Shown: one piece after another, positions 36,630-44,782 of the stretch
Layout of the letters: each line of letters opens with the position of its first letter
Position numbering within the stretch: position 1 is the first letter of the stretch
Source: Micavibrio sp. UBA7657
GTDB lineage: Bacteria > Pseudomonadota > Alphaproteobacteria > Micavibrionales > Micavibrionaceae
DNA: 64,000 nucleotides
NCBI GenBank assembly: GCA_002483465.1
Contig: DLHX01000008.1
Span: 244,700 to 308,699 of the forward strand
Direction: 5' to 3'
Program-made: the position numbers and the translations under genes
The notes under the pieces: model-generated
What the model was told of the DNA's origin: nothing
What the model saw: the letters and a program-made list of their open reading frames with translations, nothing else
Databases searched by the model: none

Positions 36630-37082
36630 ATGGCCCAGAAGAACCCATTCGCTGATTTTTTCGCTCAAAACGACTTCGCAAAGCTGTTTGAAAACTATCA
36701 AACCAGCGCATTCGACCTGAAAGCACTTCTCGAAACCCAGCGCAAAAATGTGCAGGCCATCACCGAAGCCAACCAGGTTTCCATGGGCAACCTGCAAACC
36801 ATCGCGCAGCGCCAGACAGAAATTCTTTCCCAGATCGTCGAGGACAATTCATCGCTCGCGAAAGAGCTGATGACCGAAGGCACGCCTGAGGAAAAAATCG
36901 CCAAGAACGCAAAATTGTTCAAGAACATCTACGAGCGCACGGTCGGCAACATGAAAGACCTGTCCGAGATGATCAACAAATCGAACCAGGAAGCGTCCGC
37001 GATCATCAACAAGCGCGTTGCCGCGACGATGAACGAAATCCAGTCTTCCATCGAGAAAACTAAGAAAAAAGAAGCGGCCTAG
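36630..37082 (+). CDS. phaP: Phasin family protein
   Basis: A 150-aa helical protein with NPFADFF...DFAKLFENYQ at the start and LETQRKNVQAITEANQ, typical of phasin_2 proteins that coat PHB granules. The C-terminus is Lys-rich. It is probably a target of PhaR (22735), although it is 13 kb from the PHA cluster. Its 196-bp upstream region contains a CGGCC-atttttc-GGCC hairpin with flanking A and T runs (about 36,477-36,501). Confidence 0.85.
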   Translation: MAQKNPFADFFAQNDFAKLFENYQTSAFDLKALLETQRKNVQAITEANQVSMGNLQTIAQRQTEILSQIVEDNSSLAKELMTEGTPEEKIAKNAKLFKNIYERTVGNMKDLSEMINKSNQEASAIINKRVAATMNEIQSSIEKTKKKEAA

Positions 37083-37086
37083 AGAA

Positions 37087-38415
37087 TTAGACCGGCAGAC
37101 GGATCATCACTTTCAATCCGCCGTGATTGCTTTCCTCAAGCCATATCTTGCCGCCATGACCGTGCACGATTTCCATCGCAATCGGCAATCCTAATCCCAC
37201 GCCGCCCGTCGCCGCGTTGCGCGATGAATCCACGCGGTAGAACGGCCTGAAAACATCATCATACTGATCCGCCGGAATGCCCGGCCCGTCATCCTCAATG
37301 ATGATGTTCAGATATTTCCCATCCAGCTGCGTCGACAGCCAGATATGTTTCCCGTACTGCCCCGCATTCGTGATGATATTCATCAGGCAACGCTCGAACG
37401 CCACCGAGCGCAGCATCAGTTGCGTGTCACGCCCTACGCTGGATTCAATATTCAGCCCATGACGCCGCGCCGCGTCTGTCGCCTTATCAATCGTCGCACT
37501 CAGACTCACCGGCTGCGCTTCCTCGTCGCCCTCGCCGCGCACGAAATCGAGATACCCCTCGATCATTTTTTCCATTTGCTGGATGTCGCCCTTCATCTCT
37601 TTGACGTCTTTATTATCCGGCAACATCGCGAGCTGCAATTTCAGCCGCGTTAACGGCGTACGCAGATCATGCGAAACACCTGCCAGCATCGTGGTGCGCT
37701 GCTCGATCTGGCGCTTGATGCGCTTGTGCATATCCAGGAAAGATTCTCCCGCCTGCCGCACTTCCTTTGCACCTTCCGGCTTGAAATAGGCAACATCCCG
37801 TCCCTTGCCGAAACGCTCCGCCGCCGCCGCGAGTTTTCGGATCGGCCTGATCTGGTTGCGCATGAACAGGATGGCAATCGCCAGCAGCACAATCGACGAC
37901 CCGATCATCCACAACAGGAAAATATAACCCGATGATGAAAACAGCCGCCGCTGCGGCAGCATAACACTGAGTACGCCCTCGCTGAGCTGCACATCGATGA
38001 TAATCCATTTTTCATCGTCATCGATGGCAAGAAAAAACGGCCGCTGCAGGCTCGTCTCCAGCTGCCCTCTCAGCGTTTCCGCCATGTGCGATTTCCATGC
38101 ATCCGGCTGGAAGTTGCTGGATTTCTGCTCGATCGCCGCGCCCGGCTTGAAACCGACAAGCAGATCAAGATGCTGGCTCGCATAGCCGATAATATCCTGC
38201 ATCTGCTGCGGCGAAGGATCATTCTCGAATTCACTGGCGATCAACGCCGTCTCGCCCGCGACCGAATAGGCAAGCCGCATCGTCATCTTGCCCCAGTGCC
38301 GGTCAAAGAAAACGAACGTCGCGATCACCTGGATCAGCAGGATCGGCGTAATCAGGATCATCAGCGAACGACCAAGCAGCGTGCGCGGCAGGAATGATTT
38401 AACTGAAAACATCAC
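37087..38415 (-). CDS. envZ: EnvZ-like sensor histidine kinase
   Basis: A 442-aa two-TM kinase: TM1 at about 17-37, a periplasmic region of about 120 residues, and TM2 near 157-180. HAMP follows, then HisKA with LAGVSHDLRTPLTRLKLQL, close to the EnvZ H-box. The HATPase has NIITNAGQYGKHIW, EDDGPGIP and GVGLGLPIAMEI. The start overlaps the ompR stop by 4 nt. It probably phosphorylates the OmpR-like regulator in response to envelope conditions; the stimulus is unknown. Confidence 0.85.
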   Translation of the reverse strand: MMFSVKSFLPRTLLGRSLMILITPILLIQVIATFVFFDRHWGKMTMRLAYSVAGETALIASEFENDPSPQQMQDIIGYASQHLDLLVGFKPGAAIEQKSSNFQPDAWKSHMAETLRGQLETSLQRPFFLAIDDDEKWIIIDVQLSEGVLSVMLPQRRLFSSSGYIFLLWMIGSSIVLLAIAILFMRNQIRPIRKLAAAAERFGKGRDVAYFKPEGAKEVRQAGESFLDMHKRIKRQIEQRTTMLAGVSHDLRTPLTRLKLQLAMLPDNKDVKEMKGDIQQMEKMIEGYLDFVRGEGDEEAQPVSLSATIDKATDAARRHGLNIESSVGRDTQLMLRSVAFERCLMNIITNAGQYGKHIWLSTQLDGKYLNIIIEDDGPGIPADQYDDVFRPFYRVDSSRNAATGGVGLGLPIAMEIVHGHGGKIWLEESNHGGLKVMIRLPV

Positions 38416-39128
38416 CCCTCCTCGATCCGCAGCAGATAGCCCTTGCCTCGCACCGTCTGCAGATAACGCGGCACTTTCGTGTCTTTCTCGATCTTGCGGC
38501 GCAAACGCGTCACCTGCACGTCAATCGTGCGCTCGCCCGCATCAAGCCCGCATTTCTGCGCCAGCTCTTCACGTGAAACCGGCTCGCCGGGCCTTCCCGC
38601 CAACGCGCGGATCAAAAGCGCTTCCGCCGCGGTCAGCGGTAAAATCTCCGCGCCATCCTGCAACTCGTTGCGATCCGGATCAAAACGCCACGCACCAATC
38701 CTGAAAGGTTTCAGCATTTCGCTCTTCTGAACAGTGCGGCGCAAAATCGCATTCAATCTCAAAACCAGCTCGCGCGGCTCGAACGGCTTGGGTAAATAAT
38801 CATCCGCGCCCGCTTCGAAACCCGTAATCCTGTCCTGCGCCTCGCCAAGCGCCGTCAGGAGCAGCACAGGGATTTTATGGCTCTTCTGCAAATCGCGCGT
38901 CAGCTCGATCCCGCTCTCGCCCGGCATCATCACATCGACAACCATCGCATCGAACGCGAAATTCTTCAGCATCGCGCGCGCCTCTTTGGCATCGCCCGCC
39001 GACATAACCACAAAGCCATGCTCATGCAGGTAACGCGAAACCAGGTCGGAAATGCGCTCGTCATCGTCCACCACCAGCACATGCGGCCGGGCAGCGAGAT
39101 CAAGCGTTGTATTGGCTGGGGAATTCAT
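38412..39128 (-). CDS. ompR: OmpR-like response regulator
   Basis: A 238-aa OmpR/PhoB-family regulator. The receiver has DDDERISDL and the phospho-acceptor Asp in VVDVMMPGESG. GFEAGADDYLPKPFEPREL is very close to OmpR. The C-terminal winged helix has RTIDVQVTRLRRKIE. It is coupled to the EnvZ-like kinase gene. Divergent from ilvE. Confidence 0.88.
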   Translation of the reverse strand: MNSPANTTLDLAARPHVLVVDDDERISDLVSRYLHEHGFVVMSAGDAKEARAMLKNFAFDAMVVDVMMPGESGIELTRDLQKSHKIPVLLLTALGEAQDRITGFEAGADDYLPKPFEPRELVLRLNAILRRTVQKSEMLKPFRIGAWRFDPDRNELQDGAEILPLTAAEALLIRALAGRPGEPVSREELAQKCGLDAGERTIDVQVTRLRRKIEKDTKVPRYLQTVRGKGYLLRIEEG

Positions 39129-39135
39129 GAAAATG

Positions 39136-39165
39136 TTTACAAACCCTATGTTTTTCCTGTATTAA
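39136..39165 (+). promoter_or_regulatory. Promoter and leader palindrome upstream of ilvE
   Basis: TTTACA (39136-39141), 18 bp, TATTAA (39160-39165). In the leader, CCCTGTA-aa-TACAGGG (39203-39218) is a perfect palindrome ending 7 nt before the AAGGA SD, so it could be an operator or a translation-control hairpin. Confidence 0.45.
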
Positions 39166-39235
39166 CCTAGACGGAATTGACGCAAGCGTAAACAGCGAAA
39201 AACCCTGTAAATACAGGGAAACCCAAGGATTTTAA

Positions 39236-40144
39236 ATGGCCCAGCCCCCTCTCAAACCCCTGCACGACCGCGACGGCTATATCTGGGTCGACGGCAAAAT
39301 GGTGCCCTGGCGCGAGGCAAAGGTTCACATCCTCACCCACTCGCTCCATTACGCAACGCAGGTCTTCGAGGGCGAGCGCGCCTACAACGGCAACATCTTC
39401 AAATCAAGAGAACACGCCGAGCGCCTGCATAAATCCGCCGAACTGATCCACATGCAGATCCCCATCTCGGTCGATGTCATCGAACAGGCCAAACGTGAAG
39501 TCCTCGAAGCCAACAAGCTGAGCGGCGCCTACATCCGCCCTATGGCCTGGCGCGGCAGTGAATCTCTCGGCGTCGGCTTCAACGGCACATCCGTTCATGT
39601 CATGGTCGCCGCCTGGGATTGGGGCAGCTATTTCTCACCAGAAATTCTTGAAAAAGGCATCGCGCTGAAAACCTCGCGCTGGAAAAAACCAGCGCCCGAC
39701 GCCGCGCCCATCCACAGCAAGACCAGCTGCCACTACAACCTCAGCACCATGGTGCGTGAGGAATCGATTTCCGCCGGTTACACCGACGGCCTGATGCACG
39801 ATTTCGAAGGCTATATCGCCGAATGCACCGGCGCGAATTTCTTCGCGATCAAGGATGGTGCGTTGATCACGCCAATCGCCGACCGCTTCCTGAACGGCCT
39901 CACGAGACAGACGGTCCTACAGATCGCCCGCGATCTCGGCATCAAGACCGAGGAGCGCCGCATGCGCCCCGAAGAGCTCAGCAGTTTCGAGGAAATTTTT
40001 GTCACCGGCAGCGCCGCAGAAGTCACCGCTGTCGGCAAAATTGACTCGCTGGAATATAAGGTCGGCCCCGTTACGCGCCGCCTGCGCGATGCGTATCGCG
40101 ACCTCGTGAATTCCGCCGCACCCAAAGCCAAAACCGCAGCGTGA
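39236..40144 (+). CDS. ilvE: Branched-chain amino acid aminotransferase
   Basis: Fold-type IV PLP enzyme (302 aa) that transaminates the keto acids of Leu, Ile and Val. THSLHYATQVFEGERAY and the AYIRPMAWRG segment are typical; Lys162 in HSKTSCHYN is the predicted PLP lysine. ECTGANFFAIKDG and LTRQTVLQIARDLG match IlvE. Its stop is 4 bp from the left attachment repeat of the integrated element, so it marks the left chromosomal flank. Confidence 0.95.
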   Translation: MAQPPLKPLHDRDGYIWVDGKMVPWREAKVHILTHSLHYATQVFEGERAYNGNIFKSREHAERLHKSAELIHMQIPISVDVIEQAKREVLEANKLSGAYIRPMAWRGSESLGVGFNGTSVHVMVAAWDWGSYFSPEILEKGIALKTSRWKKPAPDAAPIHSKTSCHYNLSTMVREESISAGYTDGLMHDFEGYIAECTGANFFAIKDGALITPIADRFLNGLTRQTVLQIARDLGIKTEERRMRPEELSSFEEIFVTGSAAEVTAVGKIDSLEYKVGPVTRRLRDAYRDLVNSAAPKAKTAA

Positions 40145-40147
40145 TTC

Positions 40148-40165
40148 TTAGACGTTAAACTGGAA
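40148..40165. other. Left attachment repeat
   Basis: Matches 17 of 18 bases of the ychF 3' end (52639-52656). Read leftward it encodes FQFNV-stop, a variant of the ychF C-terminus FRFNV-stop, with no further ychF similarity beyond it. This is the signature of site-specific integration into a gene 3' end. Confidence 0.8.
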
Positions 40166-40220
40166 TTTGGAATCTAAGTAATTGATATTGAATCAATTAT
40201 TTTGGGCTGCGCCCCTTTTG

Positions 40221-40243
40221 TACCCGGTTTTATACACGGTTTT
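40221..40243 (+). repeat. Left-end TACCCGGTTTT repeats
   Basis: TACCCGGTTTT (40221-40231) and TACACGGTTTT (40233-40243), spaced 12 bp start to start. Matching sites cluster near the integrase gene (52470-52525). They are likely integrase arm-type or excision-factor sites. The stop of the 306-aa gene falls inside the second one. Confidence 0.65.
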
Positions 40244-41150
40244 GTATGCGCTGATAGATATTCCCAAGGGTTTCTTCCAAGACACACTCTACAACATTCA
40301 TAAGGCAATGCGCCTCGTTTTGGAATTTTTCTTCATCACGCGGATGCCATTTGAACTTACCGTCATTGGTATGCTGAATCTGCCCTCTCAGATCAATAAA
40401 GAAATCTATAATGGACTCCATCTCCGCTTTTCGGCTGGGATATTTTTTGAGAAGTGCTGAAAAAGGCTTATGCTCAGCATTAATTAGAATTTCTGTTACT
40501 GCCTTTACAAGCACAGGAGAAGCCATAAAGTTTTTCAAAAGCCCTGCCTTTGTCTGCTGACGTTCACCAAACTCATATTCTAGGACAAAGAACAGGTGTC
40601 TAATGGCCTCAATATAGCGACCATTAATAAGATGTTCCTGGCCGATGCGAAAATGGCTAAAAGCCAAAAGGCTCTCTTCGTCAGTATTAGCCGCGACAAT
40701 CAATCGGGCTAAATCGGCTTCTGTTAAAGGTTCAGAGACAGATTGACAGGGCGGACGCGAACTCGACCAACTCGACAGCATAGACCTTTTGTTTTCATTT
40801 TCGCTTTCAGGAACCCACTCCTCTGCAATTTCAGAAAACTCAAAAGCATAGAGGCCAAAGAAACCCAAAAGCCCCTCAAGATTCACAAGTTGGGAGCGAA
40901 TATCCGAAAATTTTAATGCTTTTGGATTTCTATCAAAGGGAAATCTTGGAATTTTTGCTTCCGGGTCTTGTTTAACCTCGATTAGAAATGGCCATTTTTC
41001 TTCGGGGATACCTGACAACTCAATAATCAGACGATCAACAAGCCCCTTATCATTCACATGAAAAGAAAAAGCCCAGGAATCCAAGACAACCGGGGCCTGA
41101 AAAGCAATCTGGAGAACGCCGCGCACCGGAATTGTGTATCGTACCTTCAT
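40230..41150 (-). CDS. Unknown cargo protein (306 aa)
   Basis: I recognise no family. It is soluble, with an N-terminal beta-rich half (IPVRGVLQIAFQAPVVLDSW, FLIEVKQDPEAKIPRFPF). The helical C-terminal half has FRIGQEHLINGRYIEAIRHLFF, ending in IQHTNDGKFKWHP and a helix with a Cys. The second half resembles helical bundles with an R-x-Q-I-x-H pattern, but it is not a clear HEPN motif. It is the last gene of the leftward cargo operon and overlaps the gene before it by 4 nt. Its 3' end runs into the left-end repeats, so it abuts the element boundary. Confidence 0.65.
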   Translation of the reverse strand: MKVRYTIPVRGVLQIAFQAPVVLDSWAFSFHVNDKGLVDRLIIELSGIPEEKWPFLIEVKQDPEAKIPRFPFDRNPKALKFSDIRSQLVNLEGLLGFFGLYAFEFSEIAEEWVPESENENKRSMLSSWSSSRPPCQSVSEPLTEADLARLIVAANTDEESLLAFSHFRIGQEHLINGRYIEAIRHLFFVLEYEFGERQQTKAGLLKNFMASPVLVKAVTEILINAEHKPFSALLKKYPSRKAEMESIIDFFIDLRGQIQHTNDGKFKWHPRDEEKFQNEAHCLMNVVECVLEETLGNIYQRIQNRV

Positions 41151-41770
41151 GCATTTTTTCTTTTAGCGTCACTGGTTTCATGCGATCTATTTTCGGAAGA
41201 TATTCTTCTCTCCTCAAAAGCAATCTTTTCTTGTATTACATAGTGTAATCTGCGGAACGCCTCTTCCGCCATGTCTAAACCTATTCTGACTGGTTCACGG
41301 TCATGAGGAAGCGGATGGCCCAGCAATTCCCAAATCAGTGTTTCAGCCAAGACTGTTTCTTCGACATTTCGATAGCGATGAATTTCCCAATCGCCCCACG
41401 GCTTTTCCCGATAAACATCTTCCGGCATGGCAGTCTCCACACCAATCTTTATGAATCCCGGTTTATCAGGATGCGTTAGCAGGCAGATGATACCTGCATT
41501 TATCATTTTTCTGATTTCCTCTGGGGTTCTTTTACCTATACCGCACTCAGGGCAGCCTTCACCTTCGGCTACAAGCCATGGCGTTGTCCGCCATTGATGC
41601 CCCTTGCTACATCGAAAATTAGATTTTCCACTCCTCATACTTTTCACATAGCCTAAAAGAGTAATGTCGCGCCCCTCCAATCGCCTTTTCATTGAAGCTG
41701 TGTATGCATAAACCCACTCCGGCAAAGGCGCTGGCGGCTGTTCTGATCGAAGGTTCAGTTCCCCGCCCAT
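41147..41770 (-). CDS. Zinc-ribbon protein with GIY-YIG/T5orf172-like region
   Basis: 207 aa. A treble-clef-like zinc ribbon is formed by Cys54, His58, Cys73 and Cys76 (CSKGHQW ... CPECG). Residues about 95-180 read CLLTHPDKPGFIKIGVE, then WEIHRYRNVEETVLAETLIW and EEAFRRLHYV, the layout of the T5orf172 branch of GIY-YIG domains. The canonical GIY is degenerate (IICLL) and catalytic residues are uncertain. A nucleic-acid-acting role is inferred. The start shares one base with the previous stop, and its stop overlaps the next start by 4 nt. Confidence 0.6.
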   Translation of the reverse strand: MGGELNLRSEQPPAPLPEWVYAYTASMKRRLEGRDITLLGYVKSMRSGKSNFRCSKGHQWRTTPWLVAEGEGCPECGIGKRTPEEIRKMINAGIICLLTHPDKPGFIKIGVETAMPEDVYREKPWGDWEIHRYRNVEETVLAETLIWELLGHPLPHDREPVRIGLDMAEEAFRRLHYVIQEKIAFEERRISSENRSHETSDAKRKNA

Positions 41771-42381
41771 TATGGGGTTTCTCCACTAAAATCTGGAATG
41801 TATTGTAAAATTTCATCCATAAGCGGTGATAAAGGATACGGGTTTATATTGACCGTACTTTTTGCTGATACATCAAAAGTGACCAAACCCGTTCGCATAA
41901 GGGCTTGTTGTATAAATTCATAGTTTTGAATCCCCTTCGTATGGAGTTTTCCTTTAAGTCTATTGGGATCAATGTTTGAATCGTGCAGCCTTAGCTGAAT
42001 CATCGTGCCGAGAACCATGATTTCATCTTCGGTCAGGCTGGCGATGATATTAGCGTACTTTAAGAATGACGGTGCTTTTAATGCCTTCTTTTCGGCCATA
42101 CCGTTAATAACACGGGCCATCAGTCGCAGATTGTTTTGCGCCACGCCTTCCATGGCGTCCCGCTGGAACCGGGCAATAATGCTGACGGCATCATTCTGAT
42201 CTACATCCGAAAAATCACCTTGCCGAATTTCAGAAAACAGAATTTCCATGGCGTCCTGCGCCCGTTTGTCCAGAATATCCTGATATATCTGCATGGCCGT
42301 ACCCGTGGGAACGCCAAAACATCCCAGCACATCGGCAATCCCTGTGACGGTATATTTTTTTAGTGCCTTTTGCCCGCTCAT
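41770..42381 (-). CDS. Unknown cargo protein, paralogue A (203 aa)
   Basis: No recognised family. It shares a strongly conserved core with the upstream gene product (42456-43097): EGVAxNNLRLMARxINGMAE, then KAPSFLKYANI and LTEDEIxVL. The N-terminus has a small Gly-rich stretch (VLGCFGVPTGTAMQIYQ) also echoed in the paralogue. Both are helical and soluble, ending in divergent C-terminal tails. Duplication followed by divergence suggests a heteromeric pair. GAGGGAAC lies before the ATG. Confidence 0.65.
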   Translation of the reverse strand: MSGQKALKKYTVTGIADVLGCFGVPTGTAMQIYQDILDKRAQDAMEILFSEIRQGDFSDVDQNDAVSIIARFQRDAMEGVAQNNLRLMARVINGMAEKKALKAPSFLKYANIIASLTEDEIMVLGTMIQLRLHDSNIDPNRLKGKLHTKGIQNYEFIQQALMRTGLVTFDVSAKSTVNINPYPLSPLMDEILQYIPDFSGETP

Positions 42382-42455
42382 GCTGTTCCCTCACTTAATT
42401 CTGATGTGAATTTCTGAAAAGCGCGCAAAGCGTTCTCATGCTCCGATATTAAGGC

Positions 42456-43097
42456 TCATGCCGCTTCCTTATCAACATTAAAGGCTTCTAAATACTTTTC
42501 GATTTCGCTGAAAAGCGGCGTGAGAGTAAAAATCTGATTGGCATCGACTTTATCGGACGCTCCGTACATTTTTCTCATTTCTGGCTTTTCGGGTATGATC
42601 TTGGCATCGAGACGTAAAGTCACCAAACCCGTACGCAGCAAAGCCTGCTGTACAGCTTGATAATTCTCAACGCCCGCTTCAATAAATTGCTTCCTGGTTT
42701 CGTAAGGCATAAACGTGGCCCAGTTAAGCCCGGCCATCACAGCCAAAACCTTGATTTCGTCTTCGGTTAGGTTTGCGAGGATATTTGCGTATTTCAGAAA
42801 TGATGGCGCTTTTAGTGCGCCTTTCTCAGCCATGCCATTAATAATGCGAGCCATAAGGCGTAGATTGTTACGAGCGACACCTTCTTCGGCATCGCGGATC
42901 AGGCGGAAGAAGATGAAAACCAGCTCATCCTGATCGATATTTTCAAAATTTCCCTGCCGCAGTTCAGAGCGGATAACCTCACGCAGCAAGTCGTGACGCT
43001 TAGAGATCATTTTTCCGATAGCAGCCCCAGCGGCCCCTGTTGGCACACCTTTCACACTCAAGCAATCACCTAGTATGCCACCAATAATTTCCATCAT
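42456..43097 (-). CDS. Unknown cargo protein, paralogue B (213 aa)
   Basis: Paralogue of the 41770-42381 product, with the same central helical core. The N-terminal IGGILGDCLSVKGVPTGAAGAAIGKMISKR is Gly-rich and amphipathic and could contact membrane. AGGAG lies 8 nt before the ATG at 43097. After the TGA stop the same frame continues open for 25 codons and ends in an ATGA overlap with the next gene, which may be an eroded C-terminus. Confidence 0.65.
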   Translation of the reverse strand: MMEIIGGILGDCLSVKGVPTGAAGAAIGKMISKRHDLLREVIRSELRQGNFENIDQDELVFIFFRLIRDAEEGVARNNLRLMARIINGMAEKGALKAPSFLKYANILANLTEDEIKVLAVMAGLNWATFMPYETRKQFIEAGVENYQAVQQALLRTGLVTLRLDAKIIPEKPEMRKMYGASDKVDANQIFTLTPLFSEIEKYLEAFNVDKEAA

Positions 43098-43153
43098 GTC
43101 ACTTTCTCCTCTACGTAGGCGGCATTGACGCGAACACGGCTAGCGGTTGCCAT
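43094..43153 (-). CDS. Possible 19-aa leader peptide
   Basis: ATG at 43153 opens MATASRVRVNAAYVEEKVT and stops at a TGA overlapping the start of paralogue B (ATGA). The gap between two cargo genes is otherwise empty. The SD is weak, so this may be chance. Confidence 0.2.
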   Translation of the reverse strand: MATASRVRVNAAYVEEKVT

Positions 43154-43180
43154 GCGTTGTTATAGCCCGCCTTTATGTCA

Positions 43181-44125
43181 TTAATCGTTCCCGTAGTCAG
43201 GTTCAAAAACCCGCTCTCTTGTTTCAATTTCGGTATGATCTGCATCAAGACCTATCGCTTCTATTTCTTCCCGACTGTTAAGCTGTAACTCACAAACCAG
43301 ACATTTGAACTGTTCTCCGGAATAGTACCTTTCTACATCTTCTTCATACGGATTTTCTGGATCATAATTGTCCAAAACGACTTCTTCATATTTTGATCCG
43401 GCCATAAAAGCGTTAGAGGCGCAAGCTGGGCAGGCGATTGTCCACTCTCTATCAAAAATAAAAGAGAATATATTTCTAAAATGAAATGGTTCTTTCGCTT
43501 CAACAAATTCCTGCTTTTTCTTCTTGTCTTTCAAATTTGAAAATCTTATTTTTGCATCATCGAACTTAACCTTGGCAGCCTTTACGGTAGCCTCCTGAGC
43601 ATGTTGCACTAGGGCTTTTGGAGCCTTTGCCTGCCCTGCCCCCAGCCATTCCTCCAGCGTCAAATCCATCATTTCGAGAATAAGCTGTGACACTTGCCAA
43701 TAGCGACTCTCCCAACTTTCCAGCTTCATAGGCTTAAAAGGAACTTCGCCGGAATGTAATTCTGCGTTCCGGCGCTGGGCCATATCATCGCAGAATTTCT
43801 TGACCTGGCTTTCAAATTTTGGAGAAAGACTGTGAAGCCTCTCAAAAAGCGTTTTCCATGTAATCGTCTTTATATCGGTACTGATATTGACGCCGGACGC
43901 CGCAAACATGGAATGTTGGTGTGTAGGATCGGCAACAAGGCTGGGATGAATTTTCGCTAGATGCGCCTTCCCCAGCAATTCCAGCGCTAAGGACGCCCAT
44001 AATTGATACTGATCCATATCATCGGCGGCATGTGCCGTCAGCGCCCGCTGGATATACACCTTGGACTTTTCGTAGATGGCAGTGGGATCAAGCGCCGCTT
44101 GCAATTCTATCTGTAACTTTTTCAT
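43181..44125 (-). CDS. HEPN-like protein with C-terminal zinc ribbon
   Basis: 314 aa. An N-terminal helical region contains LWASLALELLGKAHLAKIHP and an Arg-x4-His motif, RRNAELH (Arg119, His124), as in HEPN ribonuclease or HEPN-toxin domains. A charged linker (about 185-212) leads to a zinc ribbon with Cys232-x2-Cys235 and Cys275-x2-Cys278. HEPN proteins commonly cut RNA in abortive-infection and toxin systems; this role is inferred from motif and context. It overlaps the oxygenase-like gene by 4 nt (ATGA), so the two are co-translated. Confidence 0.65.
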   Translation of the reverse strand: MKKLQIELQAALDPTAIYEKSKVYIQRALTAHAADDMDQYQLWASLALELLGKAHLAKIHPSLVADPTHQHSMFAASGVNISTDIKTITWKTLFERLHSLSPKFESQVKKFCDDMAQRRNAELHSGEVPFKPMKLESWESRYWQVSQLILEMMDLTLEEWLGAGQAKAPKALVQHAQEATVKAAKVKFDDAKIRFSNLKDKKKKQEFVEAKEPFHFRNIFSFIFDREWTIACPACASNAFMAGSKYEEVVLDNYDPENPYEEDVERYYSGEQFKCLVCELQLNSREEIEAIGLDADHTEIETRERVFEPDYGND

Positions 44126-44772
44126 CTGACCATAATCCTCAATAGGCTTCTGCGCGGGTCTGCGGGGCGATTATTGTCCCGCCCATGCAGCATCCTCCAG
44201 TTGTCGATAATCGCAACTCTGTTCTTTTGCCAAGGAACTTCTACCATCATTCCGGCATGTCTTTCTGACAGCATGGCGTTCATGGCTTTTTCACCATCGA
44301 CGGAAACCGGATACATGCAACCGGGATCAAAGCGAAAGAACGGTTTATCCTTTGAGTGGATAGAAGAATAGAAAGATTTTCTGCCATTCTTCACAAAAAA
44401 CGAAGCGGTTTTGATAAAGGACACCTCCGCCTGACTCAGATCAAGCCTATTCGTATCCAGTAAAACCGTTGGAGATAGAACCTGTCCAGGCTCCTCGCAA
44501 CCTAGCATGACGTAACGGCAGGGAATCCGCCAATGCGCTGTATCGCTATGCAAGGGAAAGGCTCCAAGACCATATTTGTTGCTCAAAGATTGCGGATGAG
44601 CGCTTTTATGGCTTACAGGCTGCAATCTCTCCAGCAAATTTCCCTTACGACCGGAAACAGGCACACCCAACTTTTCTGAAATACCAGAAAGAAAATCGCC
44701 GAGATTATCCTTTTCAGAGCAATCCAGAACGGCCCAACCTTCTTTTTCCAGTATTTTTTCCCAGCCGTTCAT
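44122..44772 (-). CDS. Fe(II)/2-oxoglutarate oxygenase-like protein
   Basis: 216 aa, TauD/TfdA-like in pattern. The metal facial triad is His75 and Asp77 in FPLHSDTAHW and His196 in NWRMLHGRD. Arg208 or Arg212 in RRSLLRIMVR would bind 2-oxoglutarate. The substrate is unknown. I chose ATG 44772, 11 nt past the upstream stop, with GGGA before it; an ATG at 44820 would overlap the upstream gene. It is coupled to the HEPN-like gene, so it may modify or sense a molecule linked to that protein. Confidence 0.7.
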   Translation of the reverse strand: MNGWEKILEKEGWAVLDCSEKDNLGDFLSGISEKLGVPVSGRKGNLLERLQPVSHKSAHPQSLSNKYGLGAFPLHSDTAHWRIPCRYVMLGCEEPGQVLSPTVLLDTNRLDLSQAEVSFIKTASFFVKNGRKSFYSSIHSKDKPFFRFDPGCMYPVSVDGEKAMNAMLSERHAGMMVEVPWQKNRVAIIDNWRMLHGRDNNRPADPRRSLLRIMVR

Positions 44773-44782
44773 ATTTTCCCGC

